Below, piece after piece: positions 32,511 through 45,018 of a stretch of DNA of 64,000 nucleotides. How positions within the stretch are numbered: the first letter of the stretch is position 1; every line of letters starts with the position of its first letter. A model generated the notes under the pieces. It was not told where the DNA came from and searched no databases. It saw only the letters and a program-made list of their open reading frames with translations. The DNA comes from Dactylorhiza incarnata. Its lineage: Eukaryota; Streptophyta; Magnoliopsida; Asparagales; Orchidaceae. The position numbers and the translations under genes are program-made. The stretch is from the NCBI GenBank assembly GCA_033032865.1, contig JAWHQI010000262.1, positions 3,665,501 through 3,729,500 of the forward strand. The letters run 5' to 3'.

Positions 32511-33590
32511 CATCTTCAGATTATTTCACTTGGAGACCTAGGAAGTATTTAAGCTCACCCATACTGGTCATCTCAAACTTTCCCTGCATCAAGTTGGCAA
32601 ACTTTTTGCGGAGATTTTTATCTGTAGAGCCAAAGATGATGTCATCCACATAGATCGGCACTAGTTAGATCTTGCCATTTACTTCCCTTAAGAACAATGT
32701 CTTATCAATCTTTCCCCTTGAGAATTTGTTCTCAATTATAAAGCTTGACAGAGTTTCATACCAGGCCCATGGTGCCTGTTTTAAGCCATAGAGTGCTTTT
32801 CTAAGAAAGTAAGCATAATCAAGGTGAGTAGTATCTACAAAACCTGAGGGCTGCTCTACATATACCTCCTCTTTGAGGTCACCATTTAGGAAGGCTGACT
32901 TCACATCCATCTGGTAGACCTTGAAACCTTGGTAGGCTGCATAGGCTAGAAACAATCTTACTGCTTCTAGTCTGGCTACTGGAGCAAATGTCTGATCAAA
33001 ATCTATCCCTTCCTCTTGTCTGTAGCCTTTTGCCACTAGCCTTGCTTTATTCTTGGTGATGATTCCATTTTCATCCAATTTGCTTCTGTAGACCCATTTG
33101 GTTCCTATGATGTTCTGTCCTTGGGGTCTTGGAACCAGTTTCCAAACTTTGCATCTCTTAAATTGGTTCAGTGCCTCCTGCATTGCTTCAATCCAAAATG
33201 GATCCTGATTTGCTTCCTCAAATTTCTTGGGTTCAATTTGAGAAAGAAAACTCAGGTACAATTCTTCACTTGCAGCTCTACTCCTTGTCAGCACACCTTG
33301 GTTGACAGCTCCTATTATCTTCTCTTGGGGATGATCTCTTGCTTGTCTCAGGGCAATTGGTAGTATTCTGGGCACTTCTATATTAGCAACTTCTTCAGGT
33401 TGCATTTCTTCAGGTTGGATTTCTTCAGCAGTTTCTGGACTTCCTGAAATTTCTTTCTCGATTTCAACTATCACTGACTGATTCTTATTTCTGAGTGAAG
33501 TACCAGCATTGTCTTCAATGGATAACTTCTCTATTTTCTTCACTGTACCTGCATTCACTAGAGAACTAGACCAGCCTTTGTGAATGAGGC
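32511..33590 (-). pseudogene. Reverse transcriptase of the Sirevirus-like element
   Basis: The frame at 32665-33558 holds the RVT_2 family signature: [92 protein letters not shown] and [20 protein letters not shown] at about 32663 interrupts it before PIYVDDIIFGS (YVDD, about 32640). A second TAA precedes the Athila insertion. Upstream residues are acidic and Glu/Pro-rich, the usual integrase-RT spacer. Confidence 0.88.
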
Positions 33591-33625
33591 TGGTCTTATC
33601 AAATACAACATGTACAGTTCTTCTA

Positions 33626-34888
33626 CTATTTGGGTATTGATGTCGTACACTCTATTGCCTTGCTATGAGAGTTGTAGCCAACAAAGATACTCTCACTACT
33701 TTTCTCAACAAACTTGGTTAGTTTGGATTTTCCATTATTAAGGACATAGCATTTACTACCAAAGATCCTAAAGTAGGATAGTGTTGGTTTTCTGCCTTTC
33801 ACTAACTCATAGGGAGTTTTCTTATGGTCTTTGATGATTGAGGCCCTGTTTATCACATGACAAGCAGTGTTGACAGCCTCTTCCCAGAAGTATTCTGATA
33901 GAGAGGAGTCACTTAGCATTGCCCTACTTGCCTCTATCAAGGTTTTGTTCTTCCTTTCAGCAACCCCATTCTGTTGAGGGGTTCTGGGTGAGGAAAATTC
34001 TTGGGAGATACCTAGTTCTTGGCAGAATTCTGTCATGGCCCCTGACTAAAATTCTGTCCCATGGTCACTTCTGAATTTGACCACAGTACAGTCCATCTCA
34101 TTCTGGATCTGCCTGACAAAGTTTCTCAAGATATCTAGGGTATCTAATTTCTTTTTGAGGAAGAATACCCAAGTGAACCTTGAGTAATCATCAACAACTA
34201 CAAGGGTGTATGCCTTCCCTCCTGAGCTATGAACTGACATAGGACCAAACAAATCCATATGCAGTAAAAATAAGCACCTAGAGGACTCTTTGTTAGATAT
34301 GCTTTTAAAGCTGGTCCTAGTCTGCTTTCCCAGTTGGCAAGCTTGACAGGGACCATCTTTGATGCACTTAATATTCGGTCCATTCCTAACTAGGTCTTGT
34401 GAGAAAAGCTTGCATATTGTCATATAGTTGATGTGTGTAAGTCTTTTGTGCCATTGTACACATAGAGCCTCTTTACCATCAGCTACAAGACATATGGGCA
34501 TGGAATAATTTGTATTGAGAAAGTTTAAGCAATAAATATTGCCACTCCTAGAGCCAGTTAAGGTAGCCTCAGAATCTGAGGACTTCTTAATTAGGCACTT
34601 GTCCTTGTGGAAAGTAATAACAAAGCCTAAATCACAAAGTTGACTTATGTTTATGAGATTGTGTTTCAACCCCTCCACATAAGCTACCCTTGTGATGGTA
34701 ACTAACACATTAGAGATGTTTCCATAGCCCCTGGTCACCCCCTTTTCTGAACCTTCAAAGATCACAGTTGGTCCATTCTCCACAGGGATGAACTCTCTTA
34801 AGTACTTTCTGACTCCAGTCATGTGCCTGGAGCAGCCACTGTCCAAATACCAAATTGGAGATTGGTTGGCATTTGGATATGCCTTCAA
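33626..34888 (-). pseudogene. Protease and integrase of the Sirevirus-like element
   Basis: The frame at 34046-34888 starts at the protease (WYLDSGCSRHMTG, the copia DSG(C/A) active site). It continues through the GAG_pre-integrase zinc region (WHKRLTHINY, then CQACQLGKQ) into the integrase core (LHMDLFGPMSV with Asp, and KFRSDHGTEF with Asp). A stop near 34040 separates the frame at 33626-34036: SPRTPQQNGVAERKNKTLIE (Glu), YFWEEAVNTACHVINR and GRKPTLSYFRIFGSKCYV. The DDE triad is present. It cleaves the polyprotein and inserts cDNA in intact relatives. Confidence 0.88.
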
Positions 34889-35293
34889 AACAAATTACTT
34901 CCCCTTAGGTACCTAATATGGATTGGGTCCTTGGTTTCTGTTAGGGTGGTATGATGGAACAACAAACCTCTGAGGGTTCTGCACTCTCTTTGCGTTGTGC
35001 CCTGTTGGGTTGAACCAATAGTCCAAAGCAAAGTGGCCTACCTTCCCACAGCACCAGCATTCATATCTGTTTTATCTTCTCTTCTACTTCATCATCTGAA
35101 TGGGGTGGCAGTGATGATGAACAGGAGAGAATGCTTCTTGCCTAATAGATCTTGAGTGAACCTCATATGTGTGAGTTTGGGGAGGAATTGGTCTCACAAC
35201 ATTTTGGTTCACCTTCTTGGGAACAGGCTTTGTAGGAACAACCTTTCCCCTTCCCTTGACTGCAGTTGCTGCAGATTTTTGGGTTGAAGGACT

Positions 35294-35764
35294 TCACACC
35301 AGCACCTTCTTATAGGAAGGCCTAGCTTCAGGATCTTTGCCCATAGCTGTCTCTTGATTGAAACCGATGCCAGCTCTGAACTGTCCAGAGAAGGTGTCGA
35401 TGATGGGCAGGATAGTTTTAGGCATAGAGAAGTTGGATGCAAGTTTCTTCTCAGCCAACAGCATTTCCTCAAGGTCCTTGATGACCTTGTTCTTCTGTCC
35501 TAATTCAGCATTCTTAAGCCTTATGGCTTCCTTGAACTTGTCCACTTCTTTGCTCATAGTAGCCAGCTTCACAGCTGTCTCCTGGAGCTTAAATTGAACA
35601 GGCTTCAAGGAATCTAACTCCTTGGTCTGGACTTTGAGGAGTTTCTTACAGCTTTTGAAAGCTTTCCAAAAGGCTTTATATTGCCTTATCAGTTCAGATT
35701 CAACATCATATTGGGATCTTGAGGCTGTGTTGTTGGCAGCAGACACACCCTCATCATCATGCAA
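35294..35764 (-). pseudogene. Coiled-coil region of the Sirevirus-like gag
   Basis: 157-codon frame rich in Lys, Glu, Leu and Gln, with heptad-like spacing from about residue 25 to 110 (ESELIRQYKAFWKAFKSC, EVDKFKEAIRLKNAELGQK, NKVIKDLEEMLLAEKKL). Sireviruses have long gags with such extensions. Between it and protease (34900-35290) lie a possible second zinc knuckle (CWCCGKVGHF) and basic, Asn/Pro-rich sequence, with stops. Confidence 0.7.
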
Positions 35765-35840
35765 GGAATCTGCTGCTGATTCAGAATCAGAGACATATAG
35801 AGAAGTTTTGTAATGTTACCTTCCCAGGAGAGATGTCATC

Positions 35841-36170
35841 CTAGTTGTCTTCACCAATGGCCATCAAGCCAATGAGTGCATCTTCCTCAGTACCAGAGGA
35901 ACTTGAGTCAGAATCACTCAGTGTTCTGACCTTCTTGGCCACGAATCCTTTTTCAGATTTCCTCTTGCTCCCTGAGCTTCTTCTTTCTTCATGGTTCCTC
36001 GACTCCTTCTTATTAGAGGGGCATTCAGCAGCTATGTGACCTGTCATGCTGCAGGAATAGCAAACAGTATTATTTAGATCATACTTACCAGGGTTAGATC
36101 TGTACCTTTCCTCCCTGGGGGCTTTGGATCTGTCATGATAATCAGATCTTCTGAATCTTGAGGAGGAGTT
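35841..36170 (-). pseudogene. CCHC zinc-knuckle region of the Sirevirus-like gag
   Basis: The minus strand encodes CYSCSMTGHIAAEC (pattern C-x2-C-x4-H-x4-C), then a basic stretch (KRKSEKGFVAKKVR) and a Ser/Asp-rich stretch. The basic stretch resembles a nuclear-localisation signal, which Sirevirus gags often carry (inference). It binds the genomic RNA in intact relatives. Confidence 0.75.
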
Positions 36171-36186
36171 TTTGTAATTGTCCCTC

Positions 36187-36579
36187 CTACTTCTGTGTAT
36201 TAGTACCCTCCATATACACGATCAAGGAGTCCCACATCTCCTTGGTCGTTTTGCAGTAAATCAGGGTCTGGAGGGTTGAGTCATCTATGGCACTCACAAT
36301 GATATTTTGGGCCCTCTTGTCTAGGCCTGCCAAGGATAGCTCGTCCTTGGTCATGTCCTCATATTTCTTTACCACCTTCCTTATTGGATCAATGGTGGAG
36401 GGAGTTGTAGGGATAAAGGGACCATGTTGGATTGTTAAGTAAATCCTTGGGTCAGCTGCTTCCATGAAAAGCCTTACCCTTTCCTTCCAGATGGGAAAGT
36501 TCTCCTTTGTGCAGATTGGGAGTTTCATGGCTCTCATTTCCCGATTCTGATCTCCACCAGCCATGGTGAGTCGTTCCAA
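36187..36579 (-). pseudogene. N-terminal gag domain of the Sirevirus-like element
   Basis: 130-codon frame starting MERLTMAGGDQNREMR about 40 bp after the PBS. KLPICTKENFPIWKERVRLF matches the N-terminal block of copia gags (DUF4219/UBN2 families), where a Trp in the form (W)K..(I)..FL is conserved. AQNIIVSAIDDSTLQTLIYC and KEMWDSLIVYMEGT follow. A stop or shift downstream separates it from the zinc knuckle. Confidence 0.8.
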
Positions 36580-36620
36580 GATCTAGATCAGACAGTTAAG
36601 TCTTCTTTTGATCAACCTCG

Positions 36621-36633
36621 CTTTGATACCACT
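36621..36633 (-). other. Primer-binding site of the Sirevirus-like element
   Basis: The minus strand reads TGGTATCAAAGC two to three bases after the LTR end ...AACAACA. One base differs from the initiator-Met tRNA site TGGTATCAGAGC. Confidence 0.85.
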
Positions 36634-38397
36634 TGTTGTTAACGGAACGTTCACCTGGAGGGGGGGTGTTAGGTGATCTTGCTTCTTTTCTATATATTAG
36701 CGCGATTTATGATTATTCAAACAAAGCACACAAGTATTGCACAAGAGAATCACACCAGACGATACAAAATCTATAGAGGTTCCTCAAGACCGGGTGTCTT
36801 GAGTAGTCATCTGTCCCTCTGCACCTACCTAGCAGTGTGCTAGGGTCGACAAACTCCGCCAAAACTTTAGGCCCTCAAGCCTTACAACACGGACCCGCAA
36901 GTCCTACAGCCTAAGCCCGCAAGCCCCTACTGCACCCGAGCCCGCAAGCTCGACACTCAGGCCCTCAAGCCCTACACAACACAGACCCGCAAGTCATGTG
37001 CCTACAGCCTAAGCCCACAAGCCCTTACTGCACTCAAGCCCTCAAGCTCGACAAGATTGGACCTGCAAGTCCACTGCCCTGGCCCTCAAGCCTCACAGCT
37101 TTCCATCCCTCAAGCTAGACGGTGTCGGACCTGCAAGTCCACTTCCCTGGCCCTTAAGCCTCACAGCTCTCCAGCCCTCAAGCTAGATGGTTAGGCCCGC
37201 AAGCCTTACAAGAAATTACAGTGATGATAACTGCTTCTTCTGCCAGATGAAGATTGGCAACTTATCCTGATGGAGATTGGCTTCTTAAGGTTGAAGAAGA
37301 TGTTTCTGATTCAGATCTTGAAAGCACAGTTCTTCTTCAATCTCTTCTCTTAGACTAATGAGGAATGGCTTCTTATCAGTCGATGGAGATGACTGATTCT
37401 TTCTTTTCTCTTTCTTTCTTTACGCCATTTTTACTGTTCTATTTGTTGTATGCGTAAGTTCTTTTTGATCGATTCTTGCCCCCTGGTTTTTAGGGCAACC
37501 TCTAATCTCTTTTATAAGACGTGAGGCCCCCAACGGTCTTCGGAAATAGTTCCTTAAGTGTCAGACCCCCATTCCATAAGAGCACGCGCTGATTGGACAA
37601 TCAGGCGGCGACATTAATTGCTGACAGTGCGTCACAATATTTGAATTTCATCTCGACGACATTTTCAGCTTCACGCTGATACTGATACCATCACGATGAT
37701 ATAAGTAATATCTCGATGACAGGACTTTTTCGATCCCTGAAGCCTTGCTAGATCTTCAAGTCTTCTAGCTTCTGCCTCTGACATTGATATCTCGACGATA
37801 CGAGATCTTCTTGCGTTTCTGCATACACAACGATATGCTGTCTCTGACTGTGTCGTCGTGATCTTCTTTCTTGTAGTCTGACGTCGTAATCACTTTGTTC
37901 TTTCGATGACATGAGCGATATCATGTCGACAGACTCTGACTTAGCAACTGCTTGTCTTCAGCTGTCCTTCTTCAGACTTCTCGATGTCACGTCTTCTTTA
38001 CAACGATATCTGTTCTTCTCGATGACAAGGCTACTTTGTTGATGTCGACGATACTGCATCTTCTCGATGACGTTCCTTCCTTTGATATTTTTATGTCTTC
38101 TCTGCGTTTGACGATCTTCCTTCTGCGTTCGACGATCTTCATTCTGCGTTCGACGATCTTCATTATGCGTTCGACGATCTTCCTTCTGTGTTCGACGAAC
38201 TCGCCAAGTCGCAGCATTTGCTTTGGTCCTCATTATGACGACAAGCATACTTTGTCGATGGCATCTCCTGTTCTTCTCGATGAAATACCTTTAACTTCCT
38301 GAGATTATGATCAAGAGAAGTGATCAAATACAAAGTGAAGTTTTCTTGACTTGATGACTTCTTCAAATCAGGAATCATGTGGGCAAGATTCCCAACA
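36634..38397 (-). repeat. 5' LTR of the Sirevirus-like element
   Basis: Matches 19846-21619. Minus TATA at 37509-37518. U3 motif cluster at about 37650-38205. Hairpin at 36783-36803. Followed by TSD GAGTG (38398-38402). Confidence 0.92.
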
Positions 38398-38402
38398 GAG
38401 TG

Positions 38403-39434
38403 AACCAGCGCGTCGATTCGAGGCAGGGGGTAACAATCCTTAGGGCATGATTTATTTAGCAAAGAAAAGTCTACACACATTCTCCACCTACCATCACTTT
38501 TTTTACCATCACCATATTGGAGACCCAACCTGGGTACTGAATCTCGGATACAAAGCCTGTCTGGAGGAGCTTGCTCACCTTCCTCCTGGATGGGTCCTTC
38601 CAGCTTGTCCGTGATGGACCTTTTTCTTTTGATGAATGGGATGGGTGCCTGGGTTGAGGTTGAGGCGATGGCAGGCCACATCCGCATCAATCCCGGGCAT
38701 TTCCGCCGCGCTCCATAAGAAGACGTCCACGTTCTCCTGGATGCAGGACAGGATCTTCTTTTGCTCTGCGGGGCTGAGCTCCCGGCTGATCTTTGCTTTT
38801 TCTATTACTCCTGCCCGGGAAGTGACCTCCAGCTCTATAACATCGTCCACGGTCTCCAGCCGGGACTGCTCCCCCCAATCGCCTTCCTTCATTTCGCCGC
38901 AAGCAATCAGTTCGGCCTCTCCTTCCTCCATCCCCTCCTCCTGAACTTCCAGCGACTCCTCCGCCCCTCCTGCCTGGGCTTCCCCCTCTTCTTCCCTTCT
39001 CTCCCTCTTCTCCTCCGTCTCCTCCGACCTGGGTCCTCCAATGACCCCTTCCGCCTCCTCTTGCCTCTCCATCTCCCAGTCCATCCCCTCTGCCTCGGCT
39101 TGCCAGGTGGTGTTTACTGCGGTGACGTAGCATTGCCTTAATACCTTCGGGTCACCCCTCACTCGGACCTGAATTCCTCCTACATTGAGCTTGAGGCACT
39201 AGTGGAAAGTGGAGGGGACGCATCGGAACGTGTTGATGAGGGGTCGTTCGAAGATGGCGTTGTAGCTGCTCGGAGCGTCCACGATGACGAACCGGCAGTT
39301 ACGGGACTTCCCCCTAGGACGACGTGGAGCCCCACTCCTCCTTCCACCTCCTTTCTCTCCCCCGAGAATCTGAACAATGGGCCATCCGAGGCCAGCACTC
39401 TCCTCGCCTCCACCTTCATCTCGTCAAATTCCTT
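38403..39434 (-). pseudogene. Protease end, linker and RT N-terminus of the backbone Tat element
   Basis: The minus strand from 39434 reads FDEMKVEARRVLASDGPLFR. After a frameshift come VDAPSSYNAIFERPLINTF (core of the Tat protease) and a TAG. The frame at 38575-39162 is a 100-residue Glu-rich linker followed by LSPAEQKKILSCIQENVDVF and MPGIDADVACHRLNLNPGT, the standard RT entrance. The frame at 38163-38690 adds GRWRMCVDFSLLNKSCPKDC and YPLPRIDALVHS, where the Sirevirus insertion cuts. Continues at 19845. Confidence 0.82.
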
Positions 39435-41539
39435 TGTAACACCTCCCCTGCAATGACTATATAATATAGGTCAGGCCGGGACCCCACAACATATAATCGT
39501 CATTGCTTTAGTATTAAAAAGTGATATAGATCTAACCATATCAAAACTCAGAACCAACACAGCGGAAACAATAACATAAACCACAGAAGCTGTCCACGTC
39601 TACATAAGAGTACTATGGCCCTAAGGCCTTACAAAACTCATACTAAAGTCAAAACAAGGCATATAAATGTCCAACAGATCATCACAATCCTAAGCTACCT
39701 CGGCATGCAAGCCGGAACAGGTAAAGGCATAATAATCAAACAACAAAGCATGAAAAGGGCACTTCATGAAGCTTAGGCCTTTCTGGCCGGCGAGCTAGGT
39801 CCAGCCTGCGATATTTGCCCTGCATCCAAATCACAAAGAGAGGTATAACGAGGGTCACCTTTGGCTGACCAACAACGATGTAACAACACCCCTCCTCTCA
39901 GCCGTCCTAGCGGACCCCGGGGAACTACATCACCCTGCAAGTCAGCACTTCGTATGCAAATGTAATAAACAGAATTAACATAAACATGACAGGAATGAGT
40001 GTCACAAGCATCATCCACGTTTCTATGTTGAGCAGTAAAAGTAATGGGATCTAGCAATGCAACATGTATGCAAACCTGGGTTTCACCCAAGGCATCCTAT
40101 GGCGTGTATGCTTCTAACATAACAACACGCATCAACATTTCATAACAAACCAAGGGTACTTATCATTCCCCCACGGGCGTGCAAGCCCAAGGCCAAGAAC
40201 TCCACTGAGACCTCACCCCTTACATGGCTCATCTTGCCAATGGGCGCATCAGCATACTTGTTCTCGCCTCAATCACTAAACTGAAAGCCAAGAACTCTAC
40301 TGGGACCTCACCCCTTACATGGCTCATCTAGCCAACGGGCGCAACAGCATACTTGTTCTTGTCAGTTAGCCCAGAAGGGGGCTTGTCTTACCGGGACACT
40401 CTCCCCACATGAATCCAAGCATTCACGGGCTAGCCATTCGACAACAAAGACAAACCACGCCTTCATATACACATCACAATTACCCTTTCCAAACCAGCGT
40501 TCATTCTCACACGAACATAAGGGCAACACATATGACGTTTTCTCCGTCATCGTATTTCTAGCAAAATCCCTAAAATGCACGTTATGCAACATCACCGAAT
40601 CGTACCACCGGTCACGATTTCGGCTTCACACAAAATGCCTAATCCACTAACGGAGCGGATCTATAGTGCAAAATCATGTCGGGGACGGACTCAATCAGCC
40701 CGATGGTTCTTCTTGAACCAAGGCGACCCAAACCCCTCTCATTTGAGAGATCTGGTGCCATAAATTTTAGAAAAAGGAAAGTAAAAGCATAGATGCCATG
40801 CACGAATCCTAAAACCTGGAGGAGAGATGTCGTTACCCTAAGAGTTCTCTTCCTTGCCATGGATTTGTTGAAAGGCACGGATAGAAAGAAGCGCCTTCTA
40901 GCCCTCTCCACGGATCTAGTCTCGGATCGGCGAACGGAGCTCCGGTGCTCCAACAATGGCGGATCTAGCCATCTTCCTCCTCCAAACCCTTCCTCTCTTC
41001 AACGCCTCCAAAAGCATAAAGGACTTCCCGAAAAGAGAAAATAACTTCTCTGCCCTAAATAAGACCTTAGGATGCACTTATCTATACCGTAAGATCAAGA
41101 TCTAAACAGATCGGATGTCCATGAAAAGCTACTTACGGAACAGGTTCCGTCAGCTAACGCCGGCATTAGCGCTAGCGCCCTTCGTCGAACTCCCTTCGAC
41201 GACCTCCCTTCGTTGAACTCTTCGTCGAAGTCCGTTCGACGAACGAAGCCAACTCAGCATCCCAGTGGTTCCGAAATCCGTTCGACAAACTCCCTTCGTC
41301 GAACCCCCTTCGTCGAACTCCGTTCGACGAACGAAATCAACTCAGCGTCCCAGCGGTTCCGAACTCCCTTCGTCGAACCCTCTTCGCCGAACTCCATTCG
41401 ACGAACTCCTTTTGTCGAACTCTGTTTGACGAAACTTCCTTCGACTAACACTATCACAAAAGGAAAGTTGCAGCTAACGCCTGCGTTAACACTTAACGCC
41501 GACGCTAGCTCCCAGATACAGAAAACCTGGGGTGTTACA
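39435..41539 (-). repeat. 3' LTR of the Tekay element
   Basis: Collinear with 46011-46931, 53145-54001 and 55060-55438. The motif cluster TTCGTCGAACTC/GTTCGACGAACG lies at about 41180-41450, within 360 bp of the U3 end. TGTAACACC at 39435 and GGTGTTACA at 41531-41539 are the termini. Confidence 0.92.
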
Positions 41540-42097
41540 AATCCACCCCCTTAAAAGAATTTTGTCCTCGAAATTTAAAACGTTAACGAAAGCATAACTA
41601 ACACACATACCTGAAACGAACAGTTCCGGAAACTTATCCTGCATTGTTTGCTCCCACTCCCACGAGAACTCTTCTCGTCCGCAATTATCCCAACGCACTT
41701 TCACCAGCTTGACCTCTTTGTTCCGCAACCGCCGGACTTCAGAATCCTCCACGCAAACCGGACGAACTATTGTCCTCAGATCTTCGGTTACAGGAACTGT
41801 CGAAGACTCAACCACATCCTCCGGCTCCACCAATGCATTCCTCAGCACCGAAACATGAAATACATCATGTAATCTGCTTAGCTCTACGGACAACGCCAAC
41901 TGATAGGCTGCTTCGCCTATGCGCTCTGTAACCTTAAACGGACCCAAATATCTTTGACTCAATTTCTTGAGTCGTCGAATTCGCGAAACGCCTTTGAATG
42001 GCTTGATCTTCAAATAGACCATGTCGCCCACTGCAAACTCCACATTTCTGTGGCGTGCACTAAAATACTTCGCCTGCCGATCCTTAGCAACCTTCAT
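41486..42097 (-). pseudogene. Integrase C-terminus and chromodomain of the Tekay element
   Basis: The frame starts after two stops (TGA and TAG around 42098-42112, in positions expected to be CGA and CAG). It runs MKVAKDRQAKYFSARHRNVE, FAVGDMVYLKIKPFKGVSR, LSQRYLGPFKVTERIGEAAY and FHVSVLRNAL (integrase C-terminal GPY/F region). The chromodomain is RPVCVEDSEVRRLRNKEVKL, VKVRWDNCGREEFSWEWEQ and FPELF. Chromodomains direct such elements to heterochromatin in the family. The frame reads on past the natural end into the LTR. Confidence 0.88.
41540..41553 (-). other. Polypurine tract of the Tekay element
   Basis: The minus strand reads TTAAGGGGGTGGATT directly before TGTAACACC. Confidence 0.85.
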
Positions 42098-42112
42098 GCG
42101 CTCCTAGATCGT

Positions 42113-43363
42113 TCACACCAACTCACAAGCGTTTGCCACCACTTCTTTTCCTAACAACTGGGTGTCTCCCGCCTCAATCCAAGACATCGGTGTTCGACAC
42201 CGCCTTCCATATAAAGCCTCATATGGTGCCATTTTGATACCCGCCTGGAAACTATTGTTGTAGGCAAACTCCACCATGAAGAGGCGGTCATCCCAACTTT
42301 TACCGAAATCGAGAGCACGCATCCTCAACATGTCCTCCATCGTACGATTCGTTCTCTCCATTTGGTCGTCGGTCTGCGGATGGAACGTGGTACAAAACTT
42401 CAATTTTGTGCCCAAACTTCGATGTACTAACCTCCAGTCCTTGGACGTGATTCGTCCATCATGGTCACTAATGATGCTCTTTGGAATTCCGTGCAACCGC
42501 ATAATATTTCGAAAATAAATCTCCACGAGCTTCTCCACGCTATCGTCCTTCCGATTTGGAATGAAGTGGGCTACCTTGATCAGGTGATCCACAATCACCC
42601 AAATCGCATCGTTACCTTGCCGTGATCGAGATAAACCATGCACAAAATCCATGGAGATGTCGTCGAATTTCCACTCGGGGATAGGAAGAGGTTTCAAGAA
42701 TCCACTCGGCCTTTGGCATTCCGCCTTCACTAAGGCGCGCGTCTGACACCGGCTTAAATATAAAGCTACATCCCTCTTCATCCCAGGCCACCAAAAGGAT
42801 TTCTTCAAATCCAAGTACATCTTCGTACTTCCTGGATGAATGGAGTACTTCGTAAAGTGAGCCTCAAACATCAACTCCTCACAGAGCTTGCCAAAATGAG
42901 GGACCAACACCCTTCCCTTTCTCTTTAACAGTCCACTGACCATCTCCAACGCACTGCCTTCGCTTTGCTGAGCCTCCAATGCCAATTGCTGACACTCTTC
43001 GTCTGCACTAGTTTCCTCTCGAATTCGATCTACTAGATCACACTGCATCTCGATCCAGTTCAACCGAGCTGCGTTGGACTTACCCATAGCCACACACACA
43101 ATGCCAAGGGAGTCAAACTCTCGCACCAACCGCTCGTCATGCGCTTCTATCCAATTCCCTTGCCTAGAGTACTTCCTACTCAAGGCGTCAGCCACCACAT
43201 TGGCCTTGCCTGGCGTATACTGAATCACTACGTCGTAGTCCCCATGGAACTCAACCCACCTACGCTGCCTCATATTAAGATCCTTCTGATCTAAAAGATA
43301 CCTCAAGATTTTGTGGTCCGTGAAGATTTCAACCTTCGCACCATACACGTAGTGCCGCCACAA
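42113..43363 (-). pseudogene. RNase H end and integrase of the Tekay element
   Basis: 416-codon frame. RNase H end: [20 protein letters not shown] and [16 protein letters not shown]. The integrase zinc region has lost a Cys ([14 protein letters not shown] where the family has C-x2-C). The core has [14 protein letters not shown] (Asp), [15 protein letters not shown] (Asp) and [17 protein letters not shown] (Glu). [20 protein letters not shown] and [12 protein letters not shown] follow. DDE is intact. The frame overlaps the RT frame by 61 bp, so a frameshift lies near 43330-43370. Confidence 0.9.
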
Positions 43364-44703
43364 CTTAACACAAAAATTACCACCGCCAACTCCAGGTCGT
43401 GGACGGGGTAATTTCTCTCATGAGTCTTTAGCTGCCTCGACCCATAATCTATCATGTTGCCATGTTGCACAAGCACGCAACCCAAACCGCACCCTGACGC
43501 GTCGCTGAAAATTTGGAATCCCTCAGTCCCGCTAGGAAGACTTAGGATTGGAGCAGACATCAATCTTTCCTTCAAGGTCTCGAACGCACGGGCACACTCC
43601 GGCGTCCACACAAACTTCTGGTCCTTACGGGTAAGAGTGGTGAGGGGCAAAGCCATCCGCGAAAAATTCTCAACGAACCTTCTGTAATAACCGGCTAGTC
43701 CAAGGAAACTTCGGACTTCCGCCACGGTTCTCAGTACAGGCCAATATCTAATGGCTTCAATCTTCGCAGGATCCAGCGCTACCCCATCTCCACTAATCAC
43801 GTGGCCCAAGAATGCCACTTTCCCGATCCAGAACTCGGACTTTGAGAACTTCGCATAAAGCTGGTTCTCCCTCAACGTCTGCAACACTAATCTCAGATGA
43901 GACTCGTGCTCCGCCTTCGACTTTGAATACACTAATATGTCATCAATGAACACCACCACGAACGAATCCAGGTATTGTCGAAACACTCGGTTCATTAAAT
44001 CCATGAACATTGATGGCGCGTTCGTCAAACCGAACGGCATCACCGAGAACTCAAAGTGACCATATCTCGTCCCAAACGCCGTCTTGGGAATATCCTCTTC
44101 TCGGATCCTCAACTGATAGTAACCCGACTTTAAGTCCAACTTGGAGAACACTGTGGACCCCACAAGCTGATCGAACAAATCATTGATTCGCAGAATCGGG
44201 TACTTATTTTTGATGGTCAACTTATTCAACTCACGATAGTCTATGCACAACCGCATACTACCATCCTTCTTCTTAATGAACAACACCGGCGCACTCCAAG
44301 GTGAGGAGCTGGGCCTAATGTACCCCAGCTCGAGCAACTCTTGCAACTGCACCTTTAACTCAGCCAGTTCCTTCGGTGCCATCCTAAACGGAGGATGCGA
44401 CACCGACCTCGCATCCGACACCAACTAAATTGAAAAGTCGATTTCACGCTGAGTAGGCGCTCCCGGAAGCTCCTCAGGGAACACATCCTTGAATTCCTCC
44501 ACCACTGGCACTTCTCTGATCGCCAATTTTGTGGAGTGAGTCTCCAACAAAGCGACAAATGCCTCACCTCCTTGATTCACCGCACACACCATTTGCATGG
44601 CAGAAATCAGGGAGCAGGTCACTCCGCATAGGCCCTCGAACTTGACCTCCGCTCTTCCTTCCCTCCGCAAGGTCACCACCTTCAACAGGCATTCAATACT
44701 AGC
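43303..44703 (-). pseudogene. Reverse transcriptase and RNase H start of the Tekay element
   Basis: Frame 43303-44424: [107 protein letters not shown] (catalytic IDD), [20 protein letters not shown] and [12 protein letters not shown]; then RNase [21 protein letters not shown] at 44426-44428 separates it from the upstream linker frame 44425-44685 (VEEFKDVFPEELPGAPTQRE). Nearly complete domain. Confidence 0.92.
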
Positions 44704-45018
44704 TCACTGCTCTGCAAGCCAGTCCATCCCCAGGATGATGTCAAATTCGGCTAGTGGTAGAATTGCTGTTACCAACTCGAAATCACACTCGCAAATCCTC
44801 AGCACAATGCGTCCTTTCCTTCCAGTGGTCATGAAAGACCCATTCGTCATGCGCACACTAAGCTCCGCCTCTACCTCAACAGTCTCAACACCGATCCTCC
44901 GGATAAAGCTTTTCGCGAGAAAAGAGTGTGACGCTCCCGTGTCGAACAACACTCTAGAGGGGAAGCCAGACACTAGCATGAAGCCTATCACACATATAAC
45001 GAATATGAAAGGTCGCAA
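44704..45018 (-). pseudogene. Protease of the Tekay element
   Basis: 105-codon frame with VLFDTGASHSFLAKSF (active-site DTG), VRMTNGSFM and FDIILGMDWLAEQ, the classic chromovirus retropepsin. It ends at a TGA near 44707. Processes the polyprotein in intact relatives. Confidence 0.88.

Larger units (their letters stand above)
19846..38397 (-). mobile_element. Sirevirus-like Ty1/copia retrotransposon, split by an Athila-like element
   Basis: LTRs 19846-21619 and 36634-38397 (1774 and 1764 bp) start TGTTG and end CCAACA on the minus strand, flanked by GAGTG. The PBS matches initiator-Met tRNA, and a purine tract precedes the 3' LTR. Order on minus: gag, zinc knuckle, coiled-coil region, protease, integrase, RT, RNase H, which is the copia order. 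The long gag with extra coiled-coil sequence and the LTR end with CACCCCCC(N)TTTAGGTGA are Sirevirus/Maximus traits. Multiple stops and the inserted Athila-like element disable it. Confidence 0.9.
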
